DNA of 64,000 bases from an uncultured Lachnospiraceae bacterium (GTDB lineage Bacteria; Bacillota; Clostridia; Lachnospirales; Lachnospiraceae). The stretch spans positions 1 through 64,000 of the forward strand of contig CACWKX010000017.1 of assembly GCA_902761585.1 (NCBI GenBank), in the 5' to 3' direction. Each line of letters starts with the position of its first letter. Within the stretch, counting starts at the first letter, position 1. This document shows, piece after piece, positions 55,865 through 64,000 of this stretch. The notes below the pieces were generated by a model that was not told the origin of the DNA, did not search any database, and worked only from the letters and a program-made list of their open reading frames with translations. Made by a program: the position numbers and the translations under genes.

Positions 55865-56782
55865 ATGAGACATATCGAGACAATACTAAACAGAATCCCG
55901 GACGGAAGATCAGGCAGAGAACTCACGCCAGGCTGCCTGGTGCTGGAGGGCGGCGCTTTCCGGGGACTCTATACGGGCGGCGTGACGGATACCCTGTTGC
56001 TGAATAACATCAATATTCAGACGGTCATCGGCGTTTCAGCCGGGGCACTTTACGGGGCCTGCTACTGTGCAGGAAGAATCGGATGGCCAAGCAGGTTCAA
56101 CATCACCCACTGCAGAAATTCGAGCTATGCCGGGCTTCGCGCCATTCGAAAAAATCAGGGTGTGATCGGTTTCAACATCGTCTTTGACACCTTCAAGACG
56201 GAGGATCATGAGAACATTCTCCGGATCATGAGTCCGGAGAGACGGCTCGTCGCTGTGGCGACAAACTGCCTGACCGGCCAGCCAACCTATCTGGAGAAGA
56301 CGAACTGCTCGGACATGTTCACGGCCATAAAGGCTTCCGCAAGTATGCAGGTTCTCTCCAGAATGGTCTATCTTGATGGAATTCCCTATCTTGATGGCGG
56401 AAATTCAGACTGTATTCCGGTCGACTGGGCGATCGGCCAGGGGTATGAGAAGATTATTGTCGTAAAAACACATGAGAGAGGCTGGCGGGATCCCGGGGAG
56501 CCGGAGACACAGCTCCGGGCTGAACAAAGGCTTTACCACAACTTCCCGGCGCTGTATGATTACATGATGCATGCAGATGAGCGCTACAACCGGCTCTGCG
56601 ATCACATCGATGAGCTGGAGAAGCAGAAACGGATCCTCGTGATAGCCCCCAGTCAGCCGCTGGATGTCGCAAGGCTTGAGAAAAATCCGGAGAAGCTCTA
56701 TCGCGCATACCGGATGGGCGTTGTGAATACAGAGCACCGGATGGAACGGATCAGAAGCTATCTGGGAATAACGCAGGGGTGA
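55865..56782 (+). CDS. Patatin-like phospholipase
   Basis: This protein of about 305 residues is a predicted cytoplasmic lipid acyl hydrolase. It has the oxyanion GGAFRGLYTGGV, the nucleophile Ser in GVSAGAL and the catalytic Asp in YLDGGNSD, the complete patatin dyad. ATG at 55865 is preceded by GGGTGG. It diverges from nudC with about 90 bases between the starts. The 204 bases after it, before guaA, show no gene or recognised riboswitch. Confidence 0.88.
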   Translation: MRHIETILNRIPDGRSGRELTPGCLVLEGGAFRGLYTGGVTDTLLLNNINIQTVIGVSAGALYGACYCAGRIGWPSRFNITHCRNSSYAGLRAIRKNQGVIGFNIVFDTFKTEDHENILRIMSPERRLVAVATNCLTGQPTYLEKTNCSDMFTAIKASASMQVLSRMVYLDGIPYLDGGNSDCIPVDWAIGQGYEKIIVVKTHERGWRDPGEPETQLRAEQRLYHNFPALYDYMMHADERYNRLCDHIDELEKQKRILVIAPSQPLDVARLEKNPEKLYRAYRMGVVNTEHRMERIRSYLGITQG

Positions 56783-56986
56783 TGTGATCGTATGTTTCGC
56801 TGGCCGGTGTCCTGAGAGAGTGATATCACATTGCGCTCGCGGGAGTGCAGCGGTTTAGCATTCCAGATGCCGGAAGCTCAGGTTGGTCAGGTGCAGGAAC
56901 GGATACCTCCGGATTTCACGAGAAGTGCAGATTTTCTGCATGCACAATGACAGCAAGAGGAACCCAAAAAGATAGAAAGGACAAGG

Positions 56987-58543
56987 ATGGAGAAGGACAA
57001 TCAGGAGAAAGTCATTGTCATCGACTTTGGCGGGCAGTACAACCAGCTTGTAGCCAGGCGTGTGCGCGAGTGCAACGTGTACTGCGAGATCTACTCTTAC
57101 AGAACGCCGCTGGATCAGATCCGGAAGATGAATCCGAAGGGTATTATCCTGACAGGCGGACCGAACAGTGTCTATGAGGAAGGGGCGGCAACCGCTCCGA
57201 AGGAGCTCTTCGAGCTGGGTGTACCGGTTCTTGGCCTGTGCTATGGCGCCCAGCTGATGAACTATGTGCTTGGCGGGAAGGTTGCACGTGCTGATGAACG
57301 TGAGTATGGGAAGACGGAGGTCATCGTCGACAAACCACTTTCCAGACTTTATGACGGAATCCCCAGCCCGATGGTCTGCTGGATGAGTCATAATGATTAC
57401 ATCGCAGAGCCGGCGCCGGGATTTGAGATTACAGCTCATTCCGCGAACTGTCCGTGCGCATCTGATGAGGATCCGGAGCGGAAGCTGTATGCGATCCAGT
57501 ATCATCCGGAAGTGCTGCATACGATGTTCGGGAAGGAAATCCTTCGCAACTTTGTGATTGGAATCTGTGGCTGCTCCGGCAGCTGGAAGATGGAAGACTT
57601 CGCGCAGAAGACGATACAGGAGCTGAGAGAGAAGATCGGGGATGGGAAAGCACTCTGTGCACTTTCAGGCGGAGTGGACTCCTCTGTCGCCGCGGTCCTG
57701 CTTTCCAAGGCCATCGGCAAGAACCTGACCTGTGTCTTTGTCGATCATGGTTTGCTCCGCAAGGACGAGGGGGACCTGGTGGAGTCTGTCTTCGGACCGA
57801 ATGGGCCGTATGACCTCAACTTTATCCGTGTCAATGCTCAGCAGAGGTTCTATAGCAAGCTTGCCGGTGTGACCGAGCCGGAAAAAAAGCGCAAGATCAT
57901 AGGAGAGGAATTTATCCGTGTCTTCGAGGAGGAGGCAAAGAAGATCGGCGCAGTCGATTATCTTGTGCAGGGAACAATCTACCCGGATGTAGTCGAGAGT
58001 GGGCTTGGCGGAGAATCCGCCACCATCAAATCCCACCACAATGTTGGGGGCCTGCCGGATTATGTCGATTTCAAGGAGATTGTGGAGCCGTTGAGATACC
58101 TGTTCAAGGATGAAGTCCGGAAGGTCGGGCTGCATCTTGGAATTCCGGAGAAACTCGTCATGCGTCAGCCATTTCCGGGTCCGGGACTGGGCATCCGGAT
58201 CATCGGCGAGGTGACAGCTGAGAAAGTCCGGATTGTGCAGGATGCAGACGCGATCTTCCGCGAAGAGATGGCGAATGCCGGACTCGATAAGACAACCGGT
58301 CAGTATTTCGCTGCACTGACAAATATGCGCTCTGTTGGTGTCATGGGCGATGAGCGTACCTATGACTATGCAATCGCCCTGCGCGCAGTCAATACGGTCG
58401 ACTTCATGACGGCGGACTCCGTCGAAATTCCTTATCCAGTGCTGAAGAAAGTCACCTCAAGGATCATCAATGAAGTCTCGCATGTCAACAGAGTCTTCTA
58501 CGACATCACCAGCAAACCGCCGGGAACGATTGAGTTTGAATGA
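56987..58543 (+). CDS. guaA: GMP synthase (glutamine-hydrolysing)
   Basis: This 518-residue enzyme makes GMP from XMP. The amidotransferase domain has GLCYGAQLM and QYHPEVLHT, the ATP pyrophosphatase loop is ALSGGVDSS, and the dimerisation domain has [10 protein letters not shown] and ends KPPGTIEFE. The gene is complete. The 3' end of guaA is a known integration site for genomic islands, and AT-rich foreign DNA begins right after its terminator. Confidence 0.97.
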   Translation: MEKDNQEKVIVIDFGGQYNQLVARRVRECNVYCEIYSYRTPLDQIRKMNPKGIILTGGPNSVYEEGAATAPKELFELGVPVLGLCYGAQLMNYVLGGKVARADEREYGKTEVIVDKPLSRLYDGIPSPMVCWMSHNDYIAEPAPGFEITAHSANCPCASDEDPERKLYAIQYHPEVLHTMFGKEILRNFVIGICGCSGSWKMEDFAQKTIQELREKIGDGKALCALSGGVDSSVAAVLLSKAIGKNLTCVFVDHGLLRKDEGDLVESVFGPNGPYDLNFIRVNAQQRFYSKLAGVTEPEKKRKIIGEEFIRVFEEEAKKIGAVDYLVQGTIYPDVVESGLGGESATIKSHHNVGGLPDYVDFKEIVEPLRYLFKDEVRKVGLHLGIPEKLVMRQPFPGPGLGIRIIGEVTAEKVRIVQDADAIFREEMANAGLDKTTGQYFAALTNMRSVGVMGDERTYDYAIALRAVNTVDFMTADSVEIPYPVLKKVTSRIINEVSHVNRVFYDITSKPPGTIEFE

Positions 58544-58549
58544 TGCCGC

Positions 58550-58595
58550 ACCCTCGAAAAGCCTTGTAATATAAGGCTTTTCGAGGGTTTTTTTT
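58550..58595 (+). terminator. Terminator of guaA
   Basis: ACCCTCGAAAAGCCTT pairs perfectly with AAGGCTTTTCGAGGGT and is followed by eight T residues. Confidence 0.93.
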
Positions 58596-58600
58596 GCCAT

Positions 58601-58677
58601 TTGACCCAACATTGACCAAAAATTACCATAAAATATGTAAATGAATACCTTGAATAATAAATAATATTATGGTAATT
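58601..58677. repeat. Direct and inverted repeats at the left edge of the island
   Basis: TTGACC occurs at 58601 and 58612. AATTACCATAA (58621-58631) is inverted as TTATGGTAATT (58667-58677). The region lies between the guaA terminator and the first island gene and may hold recombinase or repressor binding sites. Confidence 0.6.
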
Positions 58678-58723
58678 CTTATTAAGAATAGAAAAATGAG
58701 CTTACTGGGAGATACAGTAGAAT

Positions 58724-61270
58724 ATGCGCTTTGAGTCGAAAATAATACCTGCCGTAAAGCTTAAAATAAACGGAAGGATAAAAAAAGCTGTAGAGGCTTA
58801 CAAGAAGAAAAAAGTCCCTATGAGAGTTATGCTTACAGACTTTCTGGCAGTGAAATCGAAACAAGATGAATTGGCAGAGGCAGATAATCCATGGGCTTAT
58901 TATTATAAAGGAATCGAAGGTCATGAGGTCGAAAGTGGTGTTTCATATGAAGAAACATTATTCCGATTTTCGGCTATGACATTAAAAGATCAGAAACCTT
59001 CGGAAGTTATCAACGCAGCTTTTTATGCAAACAAGATAAGGAATGATTCTGATTTTGAGGTTGGGTATGTGTTGCCTCTTTTTCTGAACAACATTAATCA
59101 GGATGACAGCATACTCATTGTAAATCCTTCTCCCGATATGGTTTGTTTTATAGAACAAAGCGGGCGAGGTGGAGAGAGACATTATGCGGTTACGGATTCG
59201 ACCGTTGCTGGTCTCTATAGGCATCAGTTTCCTGATGCGGAATTTCTGACTTTCGATCATATGAATACTAGTGACATCGATGCAGTGCTTATAACCAATA
59301 GAGATCAGAAGACAGCTCAGATTGAATCTATATTGAGTTGTCTATCTTGTTGTAGCGATAATACAAAGGTGTTGGGGCTTGTTCCCTGTGCTTGGCTTGA
59401 TAACCCTAAAAGTGGTGCATATGTAAAAATTAGCAAAGCTGGTTTGACAGTAAAGCAGATTCTTTTAGTGGATTCAAAGGTAACTGCTTCCACCCCCAGG
59501 AAAAAGATGCTTTTTGTATTGGAAAAGGGGGAAGCCTCTGACATAGAAGTTTTTGAATCTGTTTTTGATGTGAAAACAAGACAATTTTCAGTAGTTGATC
59601 AGGCTGTAGATATTAATGCAGAATCATATCTGAGATCCGGCATGACGATTCTGGCCAGGTTGAAGACGGAGAAGAAAGCTGAAGGAGAAAAGAAACCTGC
59701 CAAATACAATAAGCCTGAGGAATACAAGTTTTCTGAAGAGATATCCCTTTTCTATAAAGTATATTCAGGAAGGAAAAATAGAAGTGCAGGTGTGGCGTAT
59801 TATAGAGAGATAAAAAATATTAAACTGAAAACATGGGGAAAGAAGTTGTCCGGAGATATCGAGAAGGGCTTAAGAGCCGATTCTAGAGAAGAGGTAATTG
59901 GAGCATTGGAAGATATTGTTTTTGATGATGCTTTATATCCGATCATCCGTGCGGACATCGGTGAAAAATATATATTGGAAAATCAGGCTGTTACCTTGAA
60001 AACGATATGGTTCTATTGCTGGTGTTTTCTTACTGAGATTAAAAGTTATAATCATGAATATTTTTTACAGCTTTTTAAAGAACCGAAGTTGGCTGATTGT
60101 GTGCCACAGACTCAGGGTGGCCAAACTATTATTGAAGCTGTAGCAATAAGCCTCAAACTCGATGAAGAAGATGTTCCTTATGTCGCGATCGAACAGTTAA
60201 ATATGCTTTTTAAGGTTGCTGTGAAATACAAAATACTTGTATTTAATCCATTGGAAGCTTATGTGGCGGAATATACAAGCAGGGCTACCGAGAGGCAACA
60301 GGATGTCCGGAATGCCTTGGTGAAGAAACATTTCACGTCAGAAGAGGAACGGAAGATATTCAGTGCAATCATTAAAGCAAAAAGTGTGGATGGGAAAAAG
60401 TTTTTCGCCTGCACACAAAAAAGCCTTCTTTTGGCAGCGGCAATACGACTCTTTTCCGGAATGGCGATACGCGAAGTTGCAGCTTTGAATTGGAGAGATT
60501 TCAGACCAGTTGAAGGAACAGATGTGTATCAGTTTACAATCACAAAATTTACAGATGTGAAAGGCAAGATTATTCTCCATTCAACGAGAGAAAATTGGAA
60601 AAGGTTCCGAATAGTCCCTTGTGTGAATACTCTTTCTTACTTGCTGAATAAAAGAAAACAGTATCTTCTCGAAAGGGGTATTAACGAAGATTATTTGGAA
60701 TCATGTCCAATTATTATGCAGGAAGAACGTCTGGCGGATATGAAAGATCAGAAGCCTATAGGCCATTGTAAGCCGGAGAAAATCAGCGATATTAGTAATG
60801 AACTGATCAGAAATGCGGATATACCGAAAAATGAGATCGTGCTTCCAGATGCAAAAAATGATCTGGTTACCGATTTTAATTGTTACCATGGAGATATTTT
60901 TTTGTCAAACTTCAGGCATAAGGCGAATCATCTTGCTTTTATGACGATGGGTGAGATATGCTACATGGTCGGTGTAAATGCGCCGGATACTTTCTCCAGA
61001 CATTATTGTGATTATACGAATGATTATCTTCAGAAAGAGATTGTGCAAAAACTTTGCAGATGGGAATCTGTTTACGAGACAATGGTTACAGAGGCAATGT
61101 ATCGGAAGCCTGATTTTGGAGTAGTAGATAATTCATGGACACACGTAGTAGGGCCCTTTAATGGGAAGATAGCCGCGGTGGACTTAATAGTAAAAAATAC
61201 GGATTCAACAGACACAAAGATAACAGTCAGCAGTACTTACGGTATTGGTCTTAATAAGACGGTATATTGA
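58724..61270 (+). CDS. Large tyrosine-recombinase-like protein with methyltransferase-like N-terminal region
   Basis: I do not know a characterised relative of this 848-residue protein. Residues about 95-270 follow the order of an N6-adenine DNA methylase (ILIVNPSPD, YAVTDSTVAGLY, IDAVLITN, LGLVPCAWL, LFVLEKG), but the SAM motif and NPPY/F motif are missing. Residues about 555-770 resemble a tyrosine recombinase: FSGMAIREVAALNWRDF, SNFRHKANH and MVGVNAPDTFSRHYCDY. By hand alignment the first catalytic Arg is Ala581, the His of HxxR is Ser728 and the His of LGH is Val751. Arg731 and a tyrosine (Tyr761) remain. It is AT-rich, unlike guaA, and is followed after 9 bases by the next gene. GGGAG lies 13 bases before the start. 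Confidence 0.65.
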   Translation: MRFESKIIPAVKLKINGRIKKAVEAYKKKKVPMRVMLTDFLAVKSKQDELAEADNPWAYYYKGIEGHEVESGVSYEETLFRFSAMTLKDQKPSEVINAAFYANKIRNDSDFEVGYVLPLFLNNINQDDSILIVNPSPDMVCFIEQSGRGGERHYAVTDSTVAGLYRHQFPDAEFLTFDHMNTSDIDAVLITNRDQKTAQIESILSCLSCCSDNTKVLGLVPCAWLDNPKSGAYVKISKAGLTVKQILLVDSKVTASTPRKKMLFVLEKGEASDIEVFESVFDVKTRQFSVVDQAVDINAESYLRSGMTILARLKTEKKAEGEKKPAKYNKPEEYKFSEEISLFYKVYSGRKNRSAGVAYYREIKNIKLKTWGKKLSGDIEKGLRADSREEVIGALEDIVFDDALYPIIRADIGEKYILENQAVTLKTIWFYCWCFLTEIKSYNHEYFLQLFKEPKLADCVPQTQGGQTIIEAVAISLKLDEEDVPYVAIEQLNMLFKVAVKYKILVFNPLEAYVAEYTSRATERQQDVRNALVKKHFTSEEERKIFSAIIKAKSVDGKKFFACTQKSLLLAAAIRLFSGMAIREVAALNWRDFRPVEGTDVYQFTITKFTDVKGKIILHSTRENWKRFRIVPCVNTLSYLLNKRKQYLLERGINEDYLESCPIIMQEERLADMKDQKPIGHCKPEKISDISNELIRNADIPKNEIVLPDAKNDLVTDFNCYHGDIFLSNFRHKANHLAFMTMGEICYMVGVNAPDTFSRHYCDYTNDYLQKEIVQKLCRWESVYETMVTEAMYRKPDFGVVDNSWTHVVGPFNGKIAAVDLIVKNTDSTDTKITVSSTYGIGLNKTVY

Positions 61271-61279
61271 GGAAAAAAG

Positions 61280-62680
61280 ATGACAAAGACATCAATCGAT
61301 GACAACTGGATAAGGGAAATCCATAAGGAGGGGCTCACGGAATACACATTCTGTGGAGCGCTCGAATACAGGTATAATCATGTTGCCAAAAATTGGAATG
61401 CTGATACACGTAAGAAGCATGAGAGAGAATATAACACAATTATTCTCCCGTCTTTGAAAAATCATAATGATAAAACCATAGGAGAATATACCAAGGAAGA
61501 TTATGAAGAAGCTATCGAGATTATCAAAGGAAAGGGCTATGAACAGAATGGCATCAGGAAACAATATTCCGAGAGTTCTATCAATAACTTTCGCAATTTA
61601 ATATATTTTGTGGTATTTCAGGCTGCGGTTTATGGATTATGCCAAAATGTACTTTGGGGCACAAAGTTTGCACTGGATGTGCCTGGAGAAGCAACAGAAA
61701 TAGAAGAGAGAGTTATATTGAAAAAATCCCTGTCAATAGATCAGGAGAAACACTTAGCAAAAGAGTTGCTTGGTGATCCTTGTGAGGATGGGGCAATGGT
61801 AGCACTTCTTCTAATGTGGGGACTTGGGCTAAGAAATGCTGAAGCCTGCGGATTAAACTATGGTGATATCAGACCTATAGACGGGCATCCCGACTGTTAT
61901 GCAGCTTGGATTTATAAAACGACGAGAATCAAATCAGATGAACTGCAGTCTGGTGGGAAGACCTACAATACAGGGCGAATTGTTCCGGTTCCTGAAGGTA
62001 TTATGATATTTTTGGGGAAGAGAAAAGCCTTGATTGAAAAGCTAATCCAAGAGCAGGATAATGTAGAGATCAACATCGACGAATTGCCAATTTGCTGCAG
62101 CGGATGGATAGAAGCAGGATTCTGTGAGTTTAAAGAACGCTGTAAGGCAGATCAGGTCAGCGTTACTGCACATGATGTATTCGAAAGTGCGGGAATCTCA
62201 TCGAAACAGCTGGCCTTTCTGGATGAAGAATTGTCTGAAGAAAATACAGCAGCTCTTCTTAAAGAAAAAGAGCCGACGGCATATCTCCTCCGTAGAAACT
62301 ATGCTACACAGATGTGTATATTGGGATTAACAAATGCAGAGATGCAGTATCTTATGGGACATGATGTTGAAGATGCCTATGAATCAAGGAACGAATTCGT
62401 AGACAGTGAACGAATATATATCATGTATCAAAAGCTGCGTCAAAGAGAACTGCTAAATGAAAGAAAGGATGACTATAATAAAGCTGAGATATGTGTTCAC
62501 GGTAGGGAAATTGTCAAGCTACATATCTCAGCTAAAGAGCCTATCGATGCTGTTCGGATTAATATTGAACCTGGTTCAGCGGCCGGCGTTGAAACCAGGT
62601 GGTATGAAGAAACAGAAGCTTATCTCGGTGAGAGAACAGTAAATATACTTGAATGTTATCACTCAGGCTATAGTCAGTAA
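61280..62680 (+). CDS. Tyrosine-recombinase-like protein
   Basis: This 466-residue protein has an N-terminal core-binding-like domain (about 20-130) and a catalytic-type domain. Arg185 in GLGLRNAEACGL, Arg338 in YLLRRNYAT and His361 in LMGHDVED are in place. The HxxR histidine is Tyr335. The usual catalytic tyrosine position, 9 residues after the LGH histidine, is Arg370; candidate tyrosines are at 367, 380 and 383. A further 80 or so residues follow. It starts 9 bases after the preceding gene behind GAGGAAAAAAG, so the two are probably expressed together. Its stop overlaps the end of the convergent next gene by 7 bases. Confidence 0.75.
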   Translation: MTKTSIDDNWIREIHKEGLTEYTFCGALEYRYNHVAKNWNADTRKKHEREYNTIILPSLKNHNDKTIGEYTKEDYEEAIEIIKGKGYEQNGIRKQYSESSINNFRNLIYFVVFQAAVYGLCQNVLWGTKFALDVPGEATEIEERVILKKSLSIDQEKHLAKELLGDPCEDGAMVALLLMWGLGLRNAEACGLNYGDIRPIDGHPDCYAAWIYKTTRIKSDELQSGGKTYNTGRIVPVPEGIMIFLGKRKALIEKLIQEQDNVEINIDELPICCSGWIEAGFCEFKERCKADQVSVTAHDVFESAGISSKQLAFLDEELSEENTAALLKEKEPTAYLLRRNYATQMCILGLTNAEMQYLMGHDVEDAYESRNEFVDSERIYIMYQKLRQRELLNERKDDYNKAEICVHGREIVKLHISAKEPIDAVRINIEPGSAAGVETRWYEETEAYLGERTVNILECYHSGYSQ

Positions 62681-63579
62681 TCGTTGGGAATGAGATACAG
62701 CTGTTTGCTGTTTGTGAATGAAACCTGATACATTCCCCAGCATGAATTACAGTTCTTAAAAAAGCAACAATCATTGCATCTGATTTTATCGATACGACGC
62801 CAGTCGTCGCTTACAAGGAGGACATCCTGCTTTTTGTAGCGTTTTCTAAATTTTGTTCTTCCATTTTCATCTTCGATGTACTCCTCGAATTTCCCTCTGT
62901 ACGTTATAAAATCTCGTCTAGAAGTAAATACGACTCGAAATTTTACGCAAAAGTCAGTACCTGAATATAGAGAAAAGACCAAAGATGATAATTTATAATC
63001 TGAAAAGCTGAATCTTGCATAAACGATTCTTCCCCCGAGAGTGAAGTTAGGGTTGGTGAAGAATTTTTTAGCATATTTGTATGTCATAAGATAGTCTGAG
63101 ACTTTATAATCTCCCTGCTTGTCATCGGGATTAAGAATTTCGATACCGGATTCGGCAATTTGCTTGAGACTGCTGAAGGGTACGGGAGTTCCACATGTAT
63201 CACTGAGCTTTGTGTCTGTTGACGATGAACTGGGGGGTGTCTCAGCGTCTTTTTTTCCTTTGTCGTCTTTTTTTCGCGGCGTTGCATAGCACAAAGAGAC
63301 AAAAAGCTTATTTGGGTTCACACCGTCAAAGGTGTGTTCAACACCTTTTGCCTCAATTGTTAAGCAAGCTGGATTGCAGTGAACTTGTCCGGGATTCTTT
63401 GCATATATACGCCTTCCGGATCTTGTCGTTGTAGGATGCATACGAATGCCGCAGTAAGGGCAATAGTATGGAATGTGTGGTTTAGCCTCGGTAGCCGGTA
63501 CATAATTCTTTTTTGAATCATATGCATAAAGCAATCCGGCTTCGTTATCATTTTTGATTTTTATGCCTTTTAAATACAT
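62674..63579 (-). CDS. Cysteine-rich protein of unknown function (CoiA-like zinc motif)
   Basis: This 301-residue protein has an N-terminal block YYCPYCGIRM (Cys40, Cys43) followed by IYAKNPGQVHCNPAC (His67, Cys68, Cys72), which resembles the zinc ribbon at the start of CoiA-type competence and phage proteins. The centre has a Ser/Thr/Pro-rich linker at about 114-125. The C terminus has five cysteines in CNDCCFF and CNSCWG. A nucleic-acid role is possible but unproven. A strong AGAAGGAGATGA ribosome site precedes ATG 63579. It converges on the recombinase gene and overlaps it by 7 bases. Confidence 0.7.
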   Translation of the reverse strand: MYLKGIKIKNDNEAGLLYAYDSKKNYVPATEAKPHIPYYCPYCGIRMHPTTTRSGRRIYAKNPGQVHCNPACLTIEAKGVEHTFDGVNPNKLFVSLCYATPRKKDDKGKKDAETPPSSSSTDTKLSDTCGTPVPFSSLKQIAESGIEILNPDDKQGDYKVSDYLMTYKYAKKFFTNPNFTLGGRIVYARFSFSDYKLSSLVFSLYSGTDFCVKFRVVFTSRRDFITYRGKFEEYIEDENGRTKFRKRYKKQDVLLVSDDWRRIDKIRCNDCCFFKNCNSCWGMYQVSFTNSKQLYLIPNDY

Positions 63580-64000
63580 AATAAGTCATCTCCTTCTATA
63601 AGTGTTTAGCATGAGTAAGCCTATCAGGTGGCAGATTAGCATCTTTTGTAGTTAACTACGCAGCATGTGTGGAACCCTGCTTTAGGTTTCTATACCACAA
63701 TGGCATTATGTGCCACCGAGCGGACACTCAGCGACGATAGTGGACAGTGATAACAAATCACTCGAGATATACAATAGGTCTTCATGAATATTATGGGTTA
63801 TTTGGTGATCGGATAAATTTTTCACAGTCTCATCCAAAGACTTTTGTATGACGCATTCCGACAGTCGCTTTTCGTATTGTAAATGAGACCGCCGCCTCAT
63901 CTGTGTTAGCTAAATCCCTGTAAATGTATCTCGGTATACAACAAAGCATGCAATGCAGAGATATCACGACTTTGCATGCTTTGTAAAGTCTTAGCCTAAT
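63580..64000. other. Intergenic island DNA with an inverted repeat, no supported gene
   Basis: This AT-rich stretch of about 420 bases shows no gene I can support. A 64-codon frame on the minus strand (63706-63900) lacks a ribosome site and family features. ACAAAGCATGCAA (63941-63953) is inverted as TTGCATGCTTTGT (63972-63984), giving 13-bp perfect arms around an 18-base centre. The island continues beyond the window. Confidence 0.55.

Noticed and set aside
56783..56986. Purine riboswitch before guaA
   Set aside because: The three-stem pattern with its conserved loops is not visible.
58724..61270. Island protein as part of a restriction-modification system
   Set aside because: The methylase-like region lacks the catalytic motifs, and no specificity or nuclease subunit is nearby within the window.
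63706..63900. 64-codon minus-strand frame in the island
   Set aside because: It has no ribosome site, no recognisable motif and lies in AT-rich DNA where short frames occur by chance.

Overview
The window looks like a chromosomal segment of an anaerobic, Gram-positive Clostridia bacterium, most likely in or near the Lachnospiraceae. The reasons are strong AGGAGG-type ribosome binding sites, a pyruvate formate-lyase operon, a sufCBDSU iron-sulfur operon, a glgC/glgD pair, a DUF6472-type small protein, a domain-permuted family 3 glycosidase and a Dlt-type surface modification cluster. By eye, positions 1 to about 58,600 are GC-rich and uniform, while about 58,600 to 64,000 are clearly AT-rich and foreign in character. 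No replication origin, rRNA or CRISPR array was seen. Family names come from motif recognition, without any database search.

Layout: 0.2-1 kb, a ZIP metal transporter behind a Fur-like operator. 1-5.3 kb (minus strand), a polar amino acid ABC transporter with a class I amidotransferase-type hydrolase. 5.4-9.2 kb, three late cobalamin genes. 9.3-15.4 kb, a Dlt-like five-gene cluster (MBOAT acyltransferase, DltD-like SGNH protein, adenylating enzyme, PLP decarboxylase, carrier protein), followed by a two-component system and a PspC protein. 18.4-22.7 kb, an rRNA methyltransferase, a secreted papain-like protease, an XTP/dITP pyrophosphatase and a YfcE-like phosphoesterase. 22.7-23.5 kb, a tRNA array (Pro, Gly, a broken Arg, His, Gln, Lys, Leu). 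23.6-25.5 kb, mntP, a CYTH protein and a rhomboid protease. 25.6-30.7 kb, the SUF operon. 31-34.4 kb, a sugar ABC transporter without its ATPase. 34.7-40 kb, a small alarmone synthetase, a second two-component system and a family 3 glycosidase. 40-42.1 kb, a DUF6472-like protein and a Lon-like AAA+ ATPase without a protease domain. 42.2-43.6 kb (minus strand), an ECF transporter S component and a YgjP-like metallopeptidase. 43.9-47.7 kb, an FNR-like regulator and pflA-pflB behind a perfect FNR-type box. 47.8-58.5 kb, a SpoVK/CbbX-like AAA+ protein, glgC-glgD, a FeoA-FeoB fusion, a Dabb protein, nudC, a patatin and guaA.

Two regions deserve most attention. First, the Dlt-like cluster carries a PLP fold-III decarboxylase whose motifs recall BtrK, which decarboxylates a carrier-bound amino acid. 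Its adenylating enzyme lacks the Cys that DltA uses for D-alanine selectivity. The cluster may therefore attach an amino acid other than D-alanine, perhaps an omega-amino acid, to a surface polymer. Second, an AT-rich island starts just after the guaA terminator. It encodes a large protein with a methyltransferase-like N-terminal half and a tyrosine-recombinase-like C-terminal half, then a second tyrosine-recombinase-like protein, then a convergent cysteine-rich protein. By hand alignment the two recombinase-like proteins have lost different catalytic residues, so they may work as a pair.
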